DNA of 64,000 nucleotides, taken from Sabellastarte sp. h YS-2021 (taxonomy: Eukaryota > Annelida > Polychaeta > Sabellida > Sabellidae). The notes under the pieces were generated by a model. That model did not search any database. It saw only the letters and a list, made by a program, of their open reading frames with translations, and was not told the origin of the DNA. Positions 30,971 through 43,977 of this stretch are shown one piece after another (the stretch's first letter is position 1; every line of letters begins with the position of its first letter). The stretch spans positions 53,449,293 to 53,513,292 of the forward strand of contig OZ024927.1 of assembly GCA_964017235.1 (NCBI GenBank). Reading direction: 5' to 3'. The position numbers were made by a program, and so were the translations under genes.

Positions 30971-32400
30971 AGATGGTCCTTGTTGCTGACCTCTGAGGGG
31001 CAGCAATTCTCTCTACCACTTCCACAGAGAAGCCTTGTTCTTGGAGCTGTCCACTCCTAAACACCAGGTGTGGAGGTTGAGATGCTGAGGATTGCTGTGG
31101 AACACATAATTGTGGGACTGTTTGAGAAGAGTTCTTGACACCGGAAGTTGAACTGGGATCTCTGTTGAGAGCTGCACTATGTCCCAAAACCAGGGCATCC
31201 CTGGCCAGCCTGGGGCTATTACAATGATCAGGCAACTGGATTGCCTGACTTTTTGGATCACCCTATGAAGGAGAGCTGTGGGAGGGTAAGCATAAGCAGT
31301 GAGACCCAAGCAGTTTATGTTCAGAGCATCTATGTCCCAAGCATTTTGGTCTGGGACTGGAGACACGTACAGTGGAACTTTGTGGTTCAGGCGAGTGGCA
31401 AAAAGATCTACATCAGGAGTGAACCACTTGAGACAGATCTGTTTGAACACCTGCGGATGCAGTGACCATTCTGTTGACTGGACTTGGTTCGACCTGGACA
31501 GAAGGTCGGCCATCACATTCAGACACCCTGGAATGTGTCTGGCTTTTCATGTTATCTGGTAATGATGGCACCAGGTCATGACCTTCCACAGGAGAGCGCA
31601 CATCTCGGCCAAGTGGGTTCCTCCTTGTTTGTTTATGAAGGCTACTACTGTTGAGTTGTCTGTAGCAACCAATACTGTTTTGACACTGGTCCTTCAAACT
31701 TTGAAGGGCCAGAGAAACCGCCTTCAGTTCTAGAACATTTATGTGTAGCCTTTTTGTCCTGTAGACCACAGACCCTTTGTAGAGGCTTGCTCTAAATGAG
31801 TGCCCCAACCTTCATTTGAGGCATCTGTAAAGAGTTGGATACTGTGGTCTTTGGGATGAAGGTCTGCACCTGTCATCACGTTTGTGGGATTCTGCCACCA
31901 CTCTAGGTGTGCTGAAATGGTTTCTGTCCAACAGCTGAGGATATCTCCAGTGCTCCAGGAGGTGAAACTGAAAGGACTTCATGTGACAGCGTCCCTCTGG
32001 CCAGTCCGGAAGGAAGGGAGGTGAACTGGAACACTTGTGATTTGTGGCAAAACCTTAGGTACTTCCTTGACTTTGGGTGGATGGGGATGTGATAAGTCTA
32101 TCAACGACATCCATTCCCCTGCAGAGAGGCATTTTAAACCTTTCTACAATTAAGAAGGTGTTGAGCCTGCTTAGGTCTATTACTGGCCTCCACCTTTGGT
32201 GAGGTTTGGGGACTAGAAACAGGCGACTGTAAAACCCGAGAGATTTTACATTTTCCACCTTTCTATTGTGTTCTTTGTCAGAAGAGACTGGATGCAAGAG
32301 GACAGAGCTTGTTCTTTTTGAAGGGCCTTGTAACCTGATCAAATCAGGGGAGCTCTGACCCAATTTGGTTTTGAGATGAATGGCAGAACATAGCCATTAG
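30971..32400 (-). pseudogene. DIRS-5 RNase H and RT remnants
   Basis: RNase H pieces: LHINVLELKAVSLALQSL, a decayed DNTTVVAYINK-like stretch near 31640, and MMADLLSRSNQVQSTEWSLH. Linker: IVIAPGWPGMPWFWDIV. RT fingers: FYSRLFLVPKPHQRWRPVID near 32200. The YLDD palm segment is missing, because sequence from about 31880 to 32060 jumps from before RNase H to the fingers. It is non-functional. Confidence 0.75.
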
Positions 32401-32599
32401 TGATAATGTTCAATACGTTGTCTGAACATTTGTTTGCCAGTCTCTTCTGAAAGAACGAAGGCGACCTCCTACTGGTGGACTGAGGGAGGCTATTAAGGAG
32501 TCATTGGGGGGAGGGGTTTCCACACCCTCGTCCCCTAGGGTGGGGTCGAAAATGACCCCTGGAACCTCTGCTGTTTGATTTCCTCCTGAGAAAAACAAT

Positions 32600-34334
32600 T
32601 GGTTACTGCTTTGTGAGGAGTTGCCTCCATAGGGGCGTTATCTGTAGGAGCCTCTTTTCTTACTGTGGGGACCATGAAAGGGCTTATTTTGATAGGGTCC
32701 AAAACCCTGCGATTCCTTAGAGGTGCCTTTTTTGAGGAGAAAGTCTTCTCCCTCCTTGACTAGTTGAGACTTGGAACAAGGAGGAAGGCCAAAATGGCAA
32801 ATTCCTCAGTTCTTGACGCCTCGTATCCCCTAAATGTGGTTGTGAAAGGGTCATCTCGGCCTCGCGACTTAGCAGGCCAGTGTTACCCATAGTGTAGAGT
32901 TTCCTCTGGAGTATATGGGCTAGAGATTTACTTAGAGGCAAGACCTCTTTGTTGAATAAGAATAGTCTTATTCAGAACCTCAAAATAGTCACAGGCATTA
33001 TCATAATCACACCTGGCTGGATCGGTACCTTTCTGAATCTGACTTTTAAACTTTTTGAAGGTAGATTTAAGACTGGACTTCCTGGATGGCTCTTCTCCAT
33101 AGTAGTGTTGCAAAAAGAAGCAGTCTTATCAAGGGCAGCCATGAAGTTGATGGTAGAGGTTCTGCCTAGCTTGATGTTCCAGTTCCTTGAGAACTGGTAG
33201 GGGAACCTTGCCCATAGGGGCCCCAGAGGGTTTGGGAGAGATGCAGATTTTGGAAAAATCTGTATTCAACTCTTGAATTTTATCTTCAAAACAAGGCTGT
33301 CCCACCTTGTACCACTTTGCAGTGGAAGGAGGGGGTTTAATGTATTTACCCCCAGGTAAATTAGAGGCCAGGAAGTCCTGCTCAAACTTAGAGCTTAGAG
33401 GGAGCATAGATGAAGGGCCTCTTGGTCTAAGCTCCTGTTGGCCTTTTTGGTCATCCAGGCCCAGAACAGAAGAGGAAGACCTGGGCATAGTTTCCCTGGG
33501 GTCAGGGAGATCAAGAATGCGTCTGAAGGTCTCAACTTCTTCTGCATATTGAGAAGGTAAGTCAGCCATAGCTACTTCCGTGTAGAAAAGTGGGTCTGGA
33601 TCATGTTGTTGTTGGTCTTGTTCAGAAGGGGCCCTTGGGGGCTTAGAAGACCATGGCCTCATTTGTGTGTTCGGATGGCTGAGTGTTCGGAGCAGTGTTT
33701 GGGGGCAAAGTATCAGTCTGTTTAGTTGTGCCAGGCTTTGAAGCCGAAGTGGGGGTCTGATCCACCTCCACTTCTTTAGCAGTCTTTTTCATAGACTGCA
33801 TTTCGTCTCTCAGAGACTTCATAGCTTCAAGCATGTAATCCTGGAAACCCCCATTTGTTGCTGCAGTTGGATGTTAAATTGAGTACCAAGGGATTTCTCA
33901 AGTTTAGATTCAATTTTTTGTTGTGAAACCGTACGTGGGGTTGGTGGGACAGTTTTTGCTGGAGTTTGCAAAGACAATGCCTCAAAACGTAAGGGTTGAT
34001 GGATGGGAGGAGAAGCAAATAAATTATCAACAGCACCCTCAAGGTCTGTGTGAGATCCAGCAAAAGACTCCACATCTTCGTCTCCTAGTAAATCTAATTC
34101 ATCGTCTTTGAAAGTATCAGCCACCTTCTGCTTTCTGACGTATCTCCACCTGTTTATTTTAAGAATTTGTTCTTCGGAAAAGCCTGAACAGATCTCACGG
34201 CTTTTCATGTGTAACACAAGGGTCATCACCTTTGTTAAATTCTCTACAGCAGTAGTTGTGATTGTTGAAAGGCAGACAGAAGTGGCGACACTTAAGGGAT
34301 CTAGGTTTATCTTTGCTTGCTTGGTGGGAAGACA
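32600..34334 (-). pseudogene. DIRS-5 gag, broken
   Basis: The start near 34334 reads MSSHQASKDKPRSLKCRHFC, with later Cys residues and GDDPC, like the zinc-cluster start of other DIRS gags. It continues in shifted frames through SREICSGFSEEQILKINRW (34200), a Ser/Pro-rich part and LPSQYAEEVETFRRILDLPD (33560). The best-kept block, WYKVGQPCFEDKIQELNTDF, is near 33300. Stops and frameshifts divide it into at least four pieces. Confidence 0.7.
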
Positions 34335-35546
34335 TTTTTACACCAATAATTCTGTGCAAGCCGAACCGAAAAACTCACAGACAAAAAAGTTAAGAAATAC
34401 TTATCATGTTGAAATTAAACTTTCACAGAATATGTATAACACTATTTACACTAAACAGCTGAATTAAAACATCCAACAATACGTATATACCGGGATATAG
34501 TAGAAATTATGAATGCAAAAAGCAAACGCTTCCAAATCACACGGCCAACAAGAAAAGGAGGAAGAACGCCACATGAGGACAACCTGAGGCTTCGGTCAAC
34601 ACTAAACTTCTATTTTTTTGGGACGTTAGCCGGGGCCTGTGGCCTCCAGAGATCAGCATTCAGTTCCATATGGTAAGCTATTGTAGATGTAATGATATAA
34701 TAAAATGAAGTATATCTGAAATGAAAATAGCACAATTAGGTAAGTACAGATAATACTAGGTGGCAGCAATTCATATATTTTTTGTGATAGGGGAATATGC
34801 CTTAAATGCGGCAGCTGAGAACATTCTGAGGGTGCCCAAGGCTGAAGATCACACTATGACATTGCATACCTACAACCAATATACCTACTACCCATTACAA
34901 TTTCCTGCACCTTATATTTTCTAAAAACTATAGCCCACATAAAATTTTAAAGGTTAAGATCACTACAGCAATGTTAAAACAAGGTCACATCAAGGCATTG
35001 TACACTCATACCGCCAACCAATATCCTTGGCAAGTATCAACTTGCTACACTTACGGTTTCTGATGTGTGGTCCAGACAAGATTTTAAAGTTCAAGGTCAC
35101 TACAATAAGCTAACAAGTTGAATCACGTTCACACCACAACGTTGCATATTCACACACCCCCACCCAATAACCCTGCTATGTATCCACATCCTACACATTA
35201 ATATTATTCAACCAAATATCTTGAAGATTATTCTTAGATATTGAGACCTTGAGGGGCACTGGTTCTTAGTCTGTCCAGTGCTTTTCAATTATCTTCCTGT
35301 TGACCAATGCGTGTGGGTTTAGTGACAGGGCTTGAAATCAGTCCATTAAGCTGTGTTTGGCTTGTCCTACAGATTTTATTTGGCAAGTGATGCAGTATGT
35401 AAAGGTTTTCACTTTTGCAATCAACGCTTATTTTGGATGAGTACTCAGAGAGTTCCCTGCCTCTCCCCAAGCCAGACACCATGGGTGCAAAAACACCGCA
35501 CAGCCTGTGTACTGTGTGGTAAAAATTACTAAAATATACATATTAC

Positions 35547-35755
35547 CATTTGATTTTGTTGCTTTAAGGTTATGATTTCTTCTTGCTTCACAAAGAGTTG
35601 ATGTTCAAATTCACTTGGCTGCTTGCTAATTTGCACATGTAATTCCTCATTGGCCCTTTTCAGTCTTGCTAACTCAGAGCAGTAGCTTTGCACCTCACAT
35701 TTTTGGTGTTCATTAATGAACCCCAATTTTCTGTTTAGATTTCTTGCCTCCTGAA
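35547..35755 (-). CDS. coiled-coil host gene, 209-base exon (exon b)
   Basis: On the minus strand an acceptor (TTTTATCCAG) precedes 209 open bases, ending ATG/GTAATA. The translation has heptad-like Leu/Glu/Lys content: ARNLNRKLGFINEHQ, then SELARLKRANEELHVQISKQ and KQEEIITLKQQNQM. It enters in phase 1 (first codon completed by the G ending the exon at 52387) and leaves in phase 0, matching the exon at 29365-29424. Low complexity, open frame and phase agreement point to a real exon of a structural coiled-coil protein, perhaps centrosomal or ciliary, though that is a guess. HINE-2b ends only about 20 bases past the donor. Confidence 0.6.
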
Positions 35756-35849
35756 CTGGATAAAAGTACAACCAAAATCTTATTTTGAAGAGACAGTTTA
35801 AATTAAATTCTTTACTCAGTTTTATTAAAATTGCAAAAAAAATAGGTTT

Positions 35850-36996
35850 AATATGTAAATTAAATTTTTATAAGTTAATTTCTTACTTAACAGACTGACA
35901 CCATAGGTCCAATGCAAGCTGGACCCACCCAACATCAGAAAAAAAAAAGTTGTAAGCCTTCTCCGGTGGAACCGGCCTTGGTTTTGCCCCCACTCGCTAG
36001 AGTGCTAGTGGCTCCCTCACTCGCCAGTTTGCTAGTGACATCACTTCCTCTTTTTTGTTTGAAAATTACTGACCCTTATGAACCCCAGTAAGGTAGATTT
36101 TCAGGGTTGGAGTGTGGGACTCTCCCGTCTGTTAGGTAAGATTTTCTATTTTAATACAGAGGTTGCAAGTTTTTCGCTACTAGACACATCAGTGATTCTT
36201 GTGTTGAATATCATTTCACAACGTAAAAAGTACCAGTCATTATGTATTTCACGCTAAAAAAGATTTTGCCACTTTGATCTCTGATATTAATGTTGTTTTA
36301 ATTTATGTTATGAGTTTGTGCCAAGTTTTAAATAAAACGTTCGCAACCTCTCAATTGCATTAATACATCTTACCTAACAGACTAATGCCAGAATAACTAC
36401 TGAAAGGATAATGGGTAGTTTACTGAAGGGACAAGATAGAACTTTAAGGAGGAGTTAGGCAGAAATCTGCTTTTATTAGGTCCTATATCTGACCCATTGA
36501 CCAGTTACTGAAACCCCGGTTTTTTCTCCCCTAGAATGGGGGAGTTGGGAGAAAAAGTTCAGTCCCTAGTGTTTCCAGAGGAAGATCAGGGAAGAAAGCA
36601 CTGACAGAACTTTTGACTCTTAGGCTAGCAAGGAGGTGAGGATAAAGCCTGGAAAAAGAAGGTACCTTTCTACTTGGCTGAAGGGCAATACCTCCTCAAA
36701 TATCCAAAACCAATACAAAAGGAGGAAAAAATAAAGTCTAGTGGTCTGCTGTCAATAACGAAATTGCTGTGCTACCACTATGGGACCTAAATGATGAAGT
36801 TCAGAGTCTGATCAGGCAACATCCTTCAAGTAGAATTGGGTGAAGATGTAGGACTTCTATTGACAAGCTGAGAGAATCTGCTCCAAGAGGACTCCTCCTT
36901 GAAAGGCTTTAGAAGCAGTAAAAGCCTTAACATTGTGGGCTTTTACCCAATTGACCTACAGCGACTCCTGGGCTGAAAGTTTGTAACACAGGAGTA
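35850..36996 (-). mobile_element. DIRS-6 relic (3' end and recombinase tail)
   Basis: The left tip region (ATGTAAATTAAATTTTTATAAG at about 35850) is followed by a terminal repeat and, near 36350-36385, an ICR-like CTCAATTGCATTAATACATC then TTACCTAACAGACTAATG. 36770-36990 is a decayed recombinase C-terminus on the minus strand (matching GGGCTTTAACCTGATGTAA-type sequence in other copies). The rest is deleted and HINE-2c follows directly. Confidence 0.65.
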
Positions 36997-37575
36997 CTGA
37001 CAGAGAAAAAAAAATAGCATCAGAGATGCCCATACCCCACAGCCTGGGGTAATAGTTTTTAACACCATGACATATAGAAGCAGCGAAAGAGTACAAAGAC
37101 TGGGAAACTTTCAGAGCAGTGTCACCTCTATAAAGGTCCAAATAATGTTAAGTACAGAAATAATGTTAAGTACAGAAAATAACATGTAAAACAAAGAAAA
37201 TTCATGTAAAGATAAAGTACTACAACAAGACAATTCAATAGCAAGATGACAGCATTAATCAGTAAACTAAAAAAATATGAAGCTGTAAAATTTATTAATT
37301 GGAGAATAGCTGTCAATGGAAATAGCATAATTTTGTAAAATTGCATGTAATATTCAGTTGCAGCAATCCATATATCTTTGTCACATTAGAGGAAGATGTC
37401 CCAAATATGGCAGATGAATACACTTTGGTAGAGTAAAATGGTCACACCATGATGCACACATACATTTACATACACCCGTCCCTACCAAATGTCAACCTTC
37501 TACACCTCATTGAATCCAAGAAATAGTCCAGACAAGACTTTAAAACTCATGTTCACAATGACAAGGTCAAAGGTC
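36997..37575 (+). mobile_element. HINE-2c, truncated
   Basis: It starts with ATAGCATCAGAGATGCCC and matches HINE-2a at 12890-13140. It carries on through GAAGCTGTAAAATTTATTAA and GCAGCAATCCATATATC, the uninterrupted form of the site occupied by DIRS-5 in HINE-2b. It ends with one or so core unit (CAAGGTCAAAGGTCAA), then Harbinger-2 sequence. Confidence 0.6.
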
Positions 37576-37585
37576 AATGCAGCAG

Positions 37586-37660
37586 GAGCCCCTGATGATG
37601 ACCAGGGTGGTCATGGCCTGCCTTGTACTGCACAACCTACTGAGGATCAGATACCTGCAT
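37586..37660 (+). pseudogene. Harbinger transposase C-terminal remnant
   Basis: The frame reads TRVVMACLVLHNLLRIRY, matching the REVVLTCVVLHNILRSQY ending of the Harbinger-1 transposase. Nothing upstream on plus is transposase-like. Confidence 0.65.
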
Positions 37661-38980
37661 GCTTTGCTGTGGAGCCTGGCCATGGATCTGTTGTTGAGCT
37701 GGTGCATATGCCTGAGTAAATGTCTCTTGAAAGTGTTGCTGTGAATGTTGTAAATGCTGCTGCTGTGGAAGTGCTTGTGGTACGTGTGTAAATGTCTGTT
37801 GCATCTGCTGCGGCGGGGTCTGCATCTGGGTGTGAGACAGAGGATACTGGTATGAGGTGGAGGCCTGGCTGTACGTGGCGGTCTGGGCCATACTTGTGCC
37901 GATTGCGTGTCGTACATTTGCTGCTGCTTGTCCCTACATGTAAGTCTCATACTAAGTTGAATGTCTCTTGTTGAAACTCGTCATACGAGTCACTTGTTAG
38001 TTGTACCACCTCCACCTTTAGAAAGTCACAGAAGCCCAGTCTTGTGTTATCAGGCTTGTCATCACTCAGCTTTTTAACCACAATGCCTTTTAACTCCGTT
38101 GTCACCCTCTGAGATTCTGCAAGAGCTGATTGGAGGTCGGATTCTGCTAAGCTTGAGGTTAAACACTGACACCACGTGATCTAGGAATAAGGCTAATTTG
38201 TGCATCCAGGTTGGACAGGTCTCCTGGGTCATCAGTGGATTCTGGGCGAGAAGTATCCTGGAACGGTTCGATGTGCACAGTCTCCAGTCTGGATGCTGAG
38301 GCTGCTGCTGCAGTGGCTTGGGAAGCAGACCCCCTGGAAACCCTGAATTCACTTTTTGCTGTAAGATGGGGCACGATGTGGTCCCTCAGGAAGTCAAAAT
38401 TGTCTCTGGTCCATTTCTGCTTCTCTGTCAGCTGTGGTTCCCCCTGGCCCGAGTTCATGTGAGTGACCTTTCCGAAGAGTGTGCGCTGGCTCTGAAACCA
38501 TCTTTGGCAGGCATCTTTGTCCATGTATTTCTCCTCACAAAACTTATCCCACACAGCCTTCCTCTTTGACCTATCCTTGTAGCCCATTTAACGCTCGTAG
38601 AGAATTTCATTGTCATGCATAAAGTCCACTAATTCCTGCTCCTCCTCAGAACAGAACAGCAGGATTCTTGCTTCTTTTCTTAGCCTTCTCTTCTGATACA
38701 TGTTGCCCTTGCCTGGTCTTTGACTTGCCCTTGCCCTTCAGCCTGTGTGTCAGCAATGTCCTCATCACTTGAATCCGAATCCTGCTGTGTCTCAAGGGCA
38801 ATGTCACCCTGTTCTGTATCCAACATCTCCAGAGAATCCTCCACTCCCACCACCAACTCCTCCACCCCAGCTGCCTGCTGAATCTCTGGTACACAATGCA
38901 ACTAGTCCACCTCTGGACTCCTGGGTAGGCATCCTCTCCCCATCATGACTGCTTCTCCTCTTTGACCTTTTCTTTGGTGG
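37640..38980 (-). pseudogene. MADF-domain protein of Harbinger-2, broken
   Basis: The probable start (MPPKKRSKRRSSHDGERMPTQ) is near 38980, followed by acidic sequence in shifted frames. The MADF domain spans about 38640-38390 (EEEQELVDFMHDNEILYER, in-frame stop, then KRKAVWDKFCEEKYMDKDAC and RWFQSQRTLFGK). The middle is Ser/Ala-rich. A Gln-rich tail ends near 37637, as in Harbinger-1. At least one stop and several frameshifts disable it. Confidence 0.7.
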
Positions 38981-39949
38981 CATTTTACAGAAATATTCAC
39001 CAAATCTCTTTTTCAAAAAAAAAAAGTCTCAATATAATTTTGACTTAATATGCAAGCAAAATATATCCCCAATATCTCTAGTTTCGCTTGTAAAGTTGTT
39101 GAATTGGTGTATCCTCATCGAAATGCAAAATGTGTATGAGCAAAAGCCAAGCCAAGTGTCCTTCATATATGCATTCATCCATGAAAAAGCATCTTTCCGT
39201 AATTTCCCGAAGAGCGTGGGAAACCACAAATCTGTCTGTAAACCCCGTCCTTATTGTCCTTGAGGCATCCTTATCATCTGTAAACTCTGTCCCTATTGTC
39301 CTGGGACACATCCGCAAATGTCTGTATATCCGCAAGAAAATTTCATTTCCGTCACCTTCTCCCGGGACCATTCTGATTGGGGTTTCAGGGAATGTCCGTT
39401 AACATCTGGAGGCATCCTTGTAGCCTCCAGGGACCTCCGTGGAAATTTTCCCGAACCTTCATTGGCGCGGAAGAGTCAAGGATGTTAGGGATGCCACAAG
39501 GACATTCCAGATGGGTTTAAGGATGTTAGGACGAGTTACGGATGAGTTACAGATATCAATTACAGATAAGGTCTGCAAAGCATTTACAGAAAAATCAAGC
39601 AGTTTGATTCTTCCGTAGCGTCCTTGCAGACACATCACATCTGTGCTGGTGTCTGTGATGAGCTCACAAATAAACAAGAGAGTGCCCGTAAACGGGCACT
39701 GTGTCAGCTGACTGAATGTTTTTGATTTGTGATGGTGATAATGAGAGGAAAGCATAATTATCAGGGAAAGGGCTGTACAGAAATACAGTAAATGGTAACT
39801 GAACAGCATGTTCGAAAGATATTCCGAAGCTGACAGAAGAAAAGGACACAAAAGTTGTGCCCTGCAAATGGTATTATGAAATAAAGTAACAAGGTAATTG
39901 TTTAAGTGTAAAAAGTAGGTTAAAAATATTTAAAGAAATACTATAAATG

Positions 39950-40760
39950 CAATATCCTCGTTCGACCATGAAGAAGGGTTCAAAGGTCAAATCTGACCAT
40001 ACCAAAAGATTCCCAGCTTAAGAATTTAGGATGGTTTACCATCCCAAACCTCTCGGACCAATAATAAGTGAGTCATAGGCACTTTTTATGTTTGGCTATC
40101 CTTGTTTGACCTTGAAGGAGGGGGTCCAAGGTCAAATCCGACCACACAAAAAAATTCCCAGCCCATGATTTCCTGTAGCTTGTTTACCATCCCAAACTTG
40201 TAGGACCAATAATAAGCGAGTTCTAAGCAATTGTAAGTTTGGCTATCCTCAATTGACCTTGAAGGAGGGGTCCCAGGTCAAATCTGACCACACCAAAAGA
40301 ATCCCAGCCCATGATTTCCTATATGTTGGTTTACCATCCCAAACCTCCAAGACCAATAATACGCGAGTTATAAGCACTTTAAGTTTGGCTATCTTCGTTT
40401 GACCTGGAAGGAGGGGTCTAAGGTCAAATCCGACCACACCAAAAGATTCCCAGCCCATGATTTTCTATAGGTTGGTTTTCCATTCGAAACCTCTAGGACC
40501 AATAATAAGTGAGTTATAAGCACTTTTAAGTTTGGCTATCCTCATTTGACCTTGAAGGAGGGGTCCAAGGTGAAATCCGACCACACCAAAAAATTCCCAG
40601 CTCATGATTTTCTATAGGTTGGTTTTCATTCCAAACCTCTAGGACCAATAATAAGCGAGTTATAAGCACTTTTATGTTTGGCTATCCTCATTTGACCTTG
40701 AAGGAGGGTTCCAAGGTCAAATCGGACCATATTAACAGATTCCCAGCCCATGATTTCCTA
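39950..40760 (+). repeat. ~146-bp tandem array A of HINE-1b
   Basis: About six units, one fewer than HINE-1a, with the same TTTGACCTTGAAGGAGGGGT core. Confidence 0.85.
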
Positions 40761-40775
40761 CAGGTTGGATACAAT

Positions 40776-43565
40776 GATTTACTCAACAGTGAGAACCTGA
40801 AAGAAGCTATTGCTCAGCTATGCCATGACACAGAGGTCTGCAATTTCACTATGTTATAGCTGACCAAAACGTCTGTGAAAAACATATTTAACAAAATACC
40901 GTAAATGTAATAGTTTTCAAGTTACTACTGATTTACTCAAGAGTGAGAACCTCAAAGTAACTATTACTCAGCTATGCAATGAGCTACATGTCTGAATTTT
41001 TGCTCTGTTATAGCTGACCTAAAAGTAGGTGAACAACATATTTAAGCAAAATACTGTAAATGCAATAGTTTTCAAGTTACAACTGATTTACTCAATAGTG
41101 AGAACCTGAAAATAGCTATTGCTCCGCTATGCCATGAGCTATAGGTCTGTAATTTCACTATGTTATAGCTAACCCAAAAGTAGGTGAACAATATATTTTA
41201 ACAAAATACTCCAAATGCAATATTTTTCAAGTTATAGCCGATTTACTCAACAGTCAGTGCCTGAGAATAGCTATTGCTCAGTTGTGCCATGAGCTACAGG
41301 TCTGTAATTTCACTATGTTATAGCTGACCCAAAAGTAGTTGAATAACATATTTGCATAAATTTCTGTAAAGGCAATAGTTTTCCAATTACAACTGATTTA
41401 CTCAACAGTGAGAACTTCAAAGTAGCTATTACTCAGCTATGCAATGAGCCACAGGTCTGGAACTTCACTATGTTATAGTTGACCCCAAAATAGGTGAATA
41501 ACATATTGCAACAAAATACTCTAAATGCAATAGTTTCCAAGTTATAAGTGATTTACTCAACAGTGATAACCTAAAAGTAGCTATTACTCAGCTATGCCAT
41601 GAGCTACAGGTCTGAAATTTTACTATGTTATAGCTGACCCAAAAGTAGCTGAATAACATATTTATACTAAATTCTCTAAATGCAATAGTTTTCAAATTAT
41701 AAGTGATTTGCTCAACATTGAGAACTTCAAAGTAGCTATTACTCAGCTATGCAATGAGTCACAGGTCTGGAACTTCACTATGTTATAGCAGACTCCAATA
41801 TAGGTGAATAACATATTGAAACAAAATACTCTAAATGCAATAATTTCCAAGTTATAAGTGATTTACTCAACAGTGATAACCTCAAAGTAGCTATTACTCA
41901 GCTATGCCATGAGCTACAGGTCTGAAATTTTACTATGTTATAGCTGACCCAAAAGTAGGTGAACAACATATTTAAGCAAAATACTGTACATGCAATAGTT
42001 TTCAAGTTACAACTGATTTACTCAATAGTCAGAACCTAAAAATAGCTATTGCTCAGCTATGCCATGAGCTACAGGTCTGAAATTTTACTATGTTATAGCT
42101 GACCCAAAAGTAGCTGAATAACATATTTATACTAAATTCTCTAAATGCAATAGTTTTGCAATTACAACTGATTTACTCAATAGTGAGAACCTCAAAGTAG
42201 TTATTACTCAGCTATGCAATGAGCTACAGGTCTGAAATTTTACTATGTTATAGCTGACCCAAAAGTAGGTGAACAACATATTTAAGCAAAATACTGTAAA
42301 TGCAATAGTTTTCAAGTTACAACTGATTTACTCAATAGTGATGACCTAAAAGTAGCTATTACTCAGCTATGCCATGAGCTACAGGTCTGAAATTTTACTA
42401 TGTTATAGCTGACCCAAAAGTAGCTGAATAACATATTTATACGAAATTCTGTAAATGCAATAGTTTCCCAATTACAACTGATTTACTCAATAGTGAGAAC
42501 TTCAAAGTAGCTATTACTAAGCGTTGCCATGACCTACAGATCTGAAATTTCACTATGTTATAGCTGGCCCAAAAGTAGCTGAATAACATATTTATACGAA
42601 ATTCTCTAAATGCAATAGTTTTGCAATTACAACTGATTTACTCAATAGTGAGAACCTCAAAGTAGTTATTACTCAGCTATGCAATGAACTACAGGTCTGA
42701 AATTTTACTATGTTATAGCTGACCCAAAAGTAGGTGAACAACATATTTAAGCAAAATACTGTAAATGCAATAGTTTTCAAGTTACAACTGATTTACTCAA
42801 TAGTGATGACCTAAAAGTAGCTATTACTCAGCTATGCCATGAGCTACAGGTCTGAAATTTTACTATGTTATAGCTGACCCAAAAGTAGCTGAATAACATA
42901 TTTATACGAAATACTCTAAATGCAATAGTTTTCCAATTACAACTGATTTACTCAATAGTGAGAACTTTAAAGTAGCTATTACTCAGCTATGCCATGACCT
43001 ACAGATCTGAAATTTCACTATGTTATAGCTGGCCCAAAAGTAGCTGAATAACATATTTATACGAAATTCTCTAAATGCAATAGGTTTTAAGTTACGAGTG
43101 ATTTACTCAATAGTGAGAACTTCAAAGTAGCTATTACTCAGCTATGCAATGAGCCACAGATCTGAAACTTCACTATGTTATAGCTGATCCCAAAATAGGT
43201 GAATAACATATTGAAATAAAATACTGTAAATGCAATAGTTTCCAAGTTATAAGCGATTTACTCAACAGTGATAACCTAAAAGTAGCTATTACTCAGCTAT
43301 GCCATGAGCTACAGGTCTGAAATTTTACTATGTTATAGCTGACCCAAAAGTAGCTGAATAACATATTTATACGAAATTCTCTAAATGCAATAGTTTTGAA
43401 GTTATAAGCGATTTACTCAACAGTGATAACCCAAAAGTAGCTATTACTCAGCTATGCCATGAGCTACAGGTCTAAAATTTTACTATGTTATAGCTGACCC
43501 AAAAGTAGCTGAATAACATATTTATACGAAATTCTCTAAATGCAATAGTTTTTAAGTTACAAGTG
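40776..43565 (+). repeat. ~155-bp tandem array B of HINE-1b
   Basis: About eighteen units, against fifteen in HINE-1a, so the copies have gained or lost whole units since they separated. Several unit variants alternate (CTCAATAGTGATGACC versus CTCAACAGTGATAACC). Confidence 0.9.
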
Positions 43566-43977
43566 ATTTTACTCATGATGGAAGTTACTGAAAAGCCCAA
43601 AAGTAGCTATTACTCACTTAGCTATTGAGACAGGCACCCAACTTACTCACCATATTGTAGCTATGAAAAAAGTAGCTGAATAACATATTTTAACAAAATG
43701 CTCTAAATGCAACACTTTTGAAGTTATAAATGATTTTGTGCATGATTTCATGAATTTTAATGCATTAAAAATTATTAAAAAAATTTATTTAAAAAAAAGT
43801 AAGACAGATCCAGGTCTCATACTCACACAAGAGAATCTACCTGTGGCCTAGTACATATATGCAAGATATGAGAGAAATCCCTGCAATAGTCACTGAGAAA
43901 ATTGTGATTAAGTGTTGAAATTTTCACACTTTTGGTGGGGGTACCCCCCTTGTAATGTCTCTAGCAAACAGACGAAC

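Larger units (their letters stand above)
29695..34700 (-). mobile_element. DIRS-5: divergent DIRS-like retrotransposon, decayed
   Basis: Inverted terminal repeats at 29721-29850 and 34550-34672 share TGGAACTGAATGCTGATCTC and CAGGTTGTCCTCA. Between them on the minus strand lie gag (34334-32600), RT, RNase H and recombinase (to 30221), all with frameshifts. Protein motifs differ clearly from the DIRS-1/4/7 group, so this is another subfamily. The exact tips are unclear; flanking HINE-2 sequence puts them near 29695 and 34700. Confidence 0.8.
29620..35530 (+). mobile_element. HINE-2b, split by DIRS-5
   Basis: The left piece (to about 29690: ATGAAGCTGTAAAATGTATTAA) and right piece (from about 34715: GAAAATAGCACAATTAGG, GCAGCAATTCATATAT) together match the uninterrupted stretch 37275-37445. 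The ~135-bp core units follow (34840-35440). It ends with ACACCATGGGTGCAAAAACACC, a hairpin-forming CCGCACAGC...ACTGTGTGG and TAAAAAT near 35527, parallel to the 3' end of HINE-2a. Confidence 0.6.
37576..39665 (-). mobile_element. Harbinger-2 relic
   Basis: It keeps the last ~25 codons of a transposase on plus (37586-37660) converging on a decayed MADF gene on minus (to about 38980). Then comes a non-coding 5' flank (38990-39665) with repeated short motifs (GGATGTTAGG, CATCCTTGT). Most of the transposase is deleted and the ends are not defined. Confidence 0.6.
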
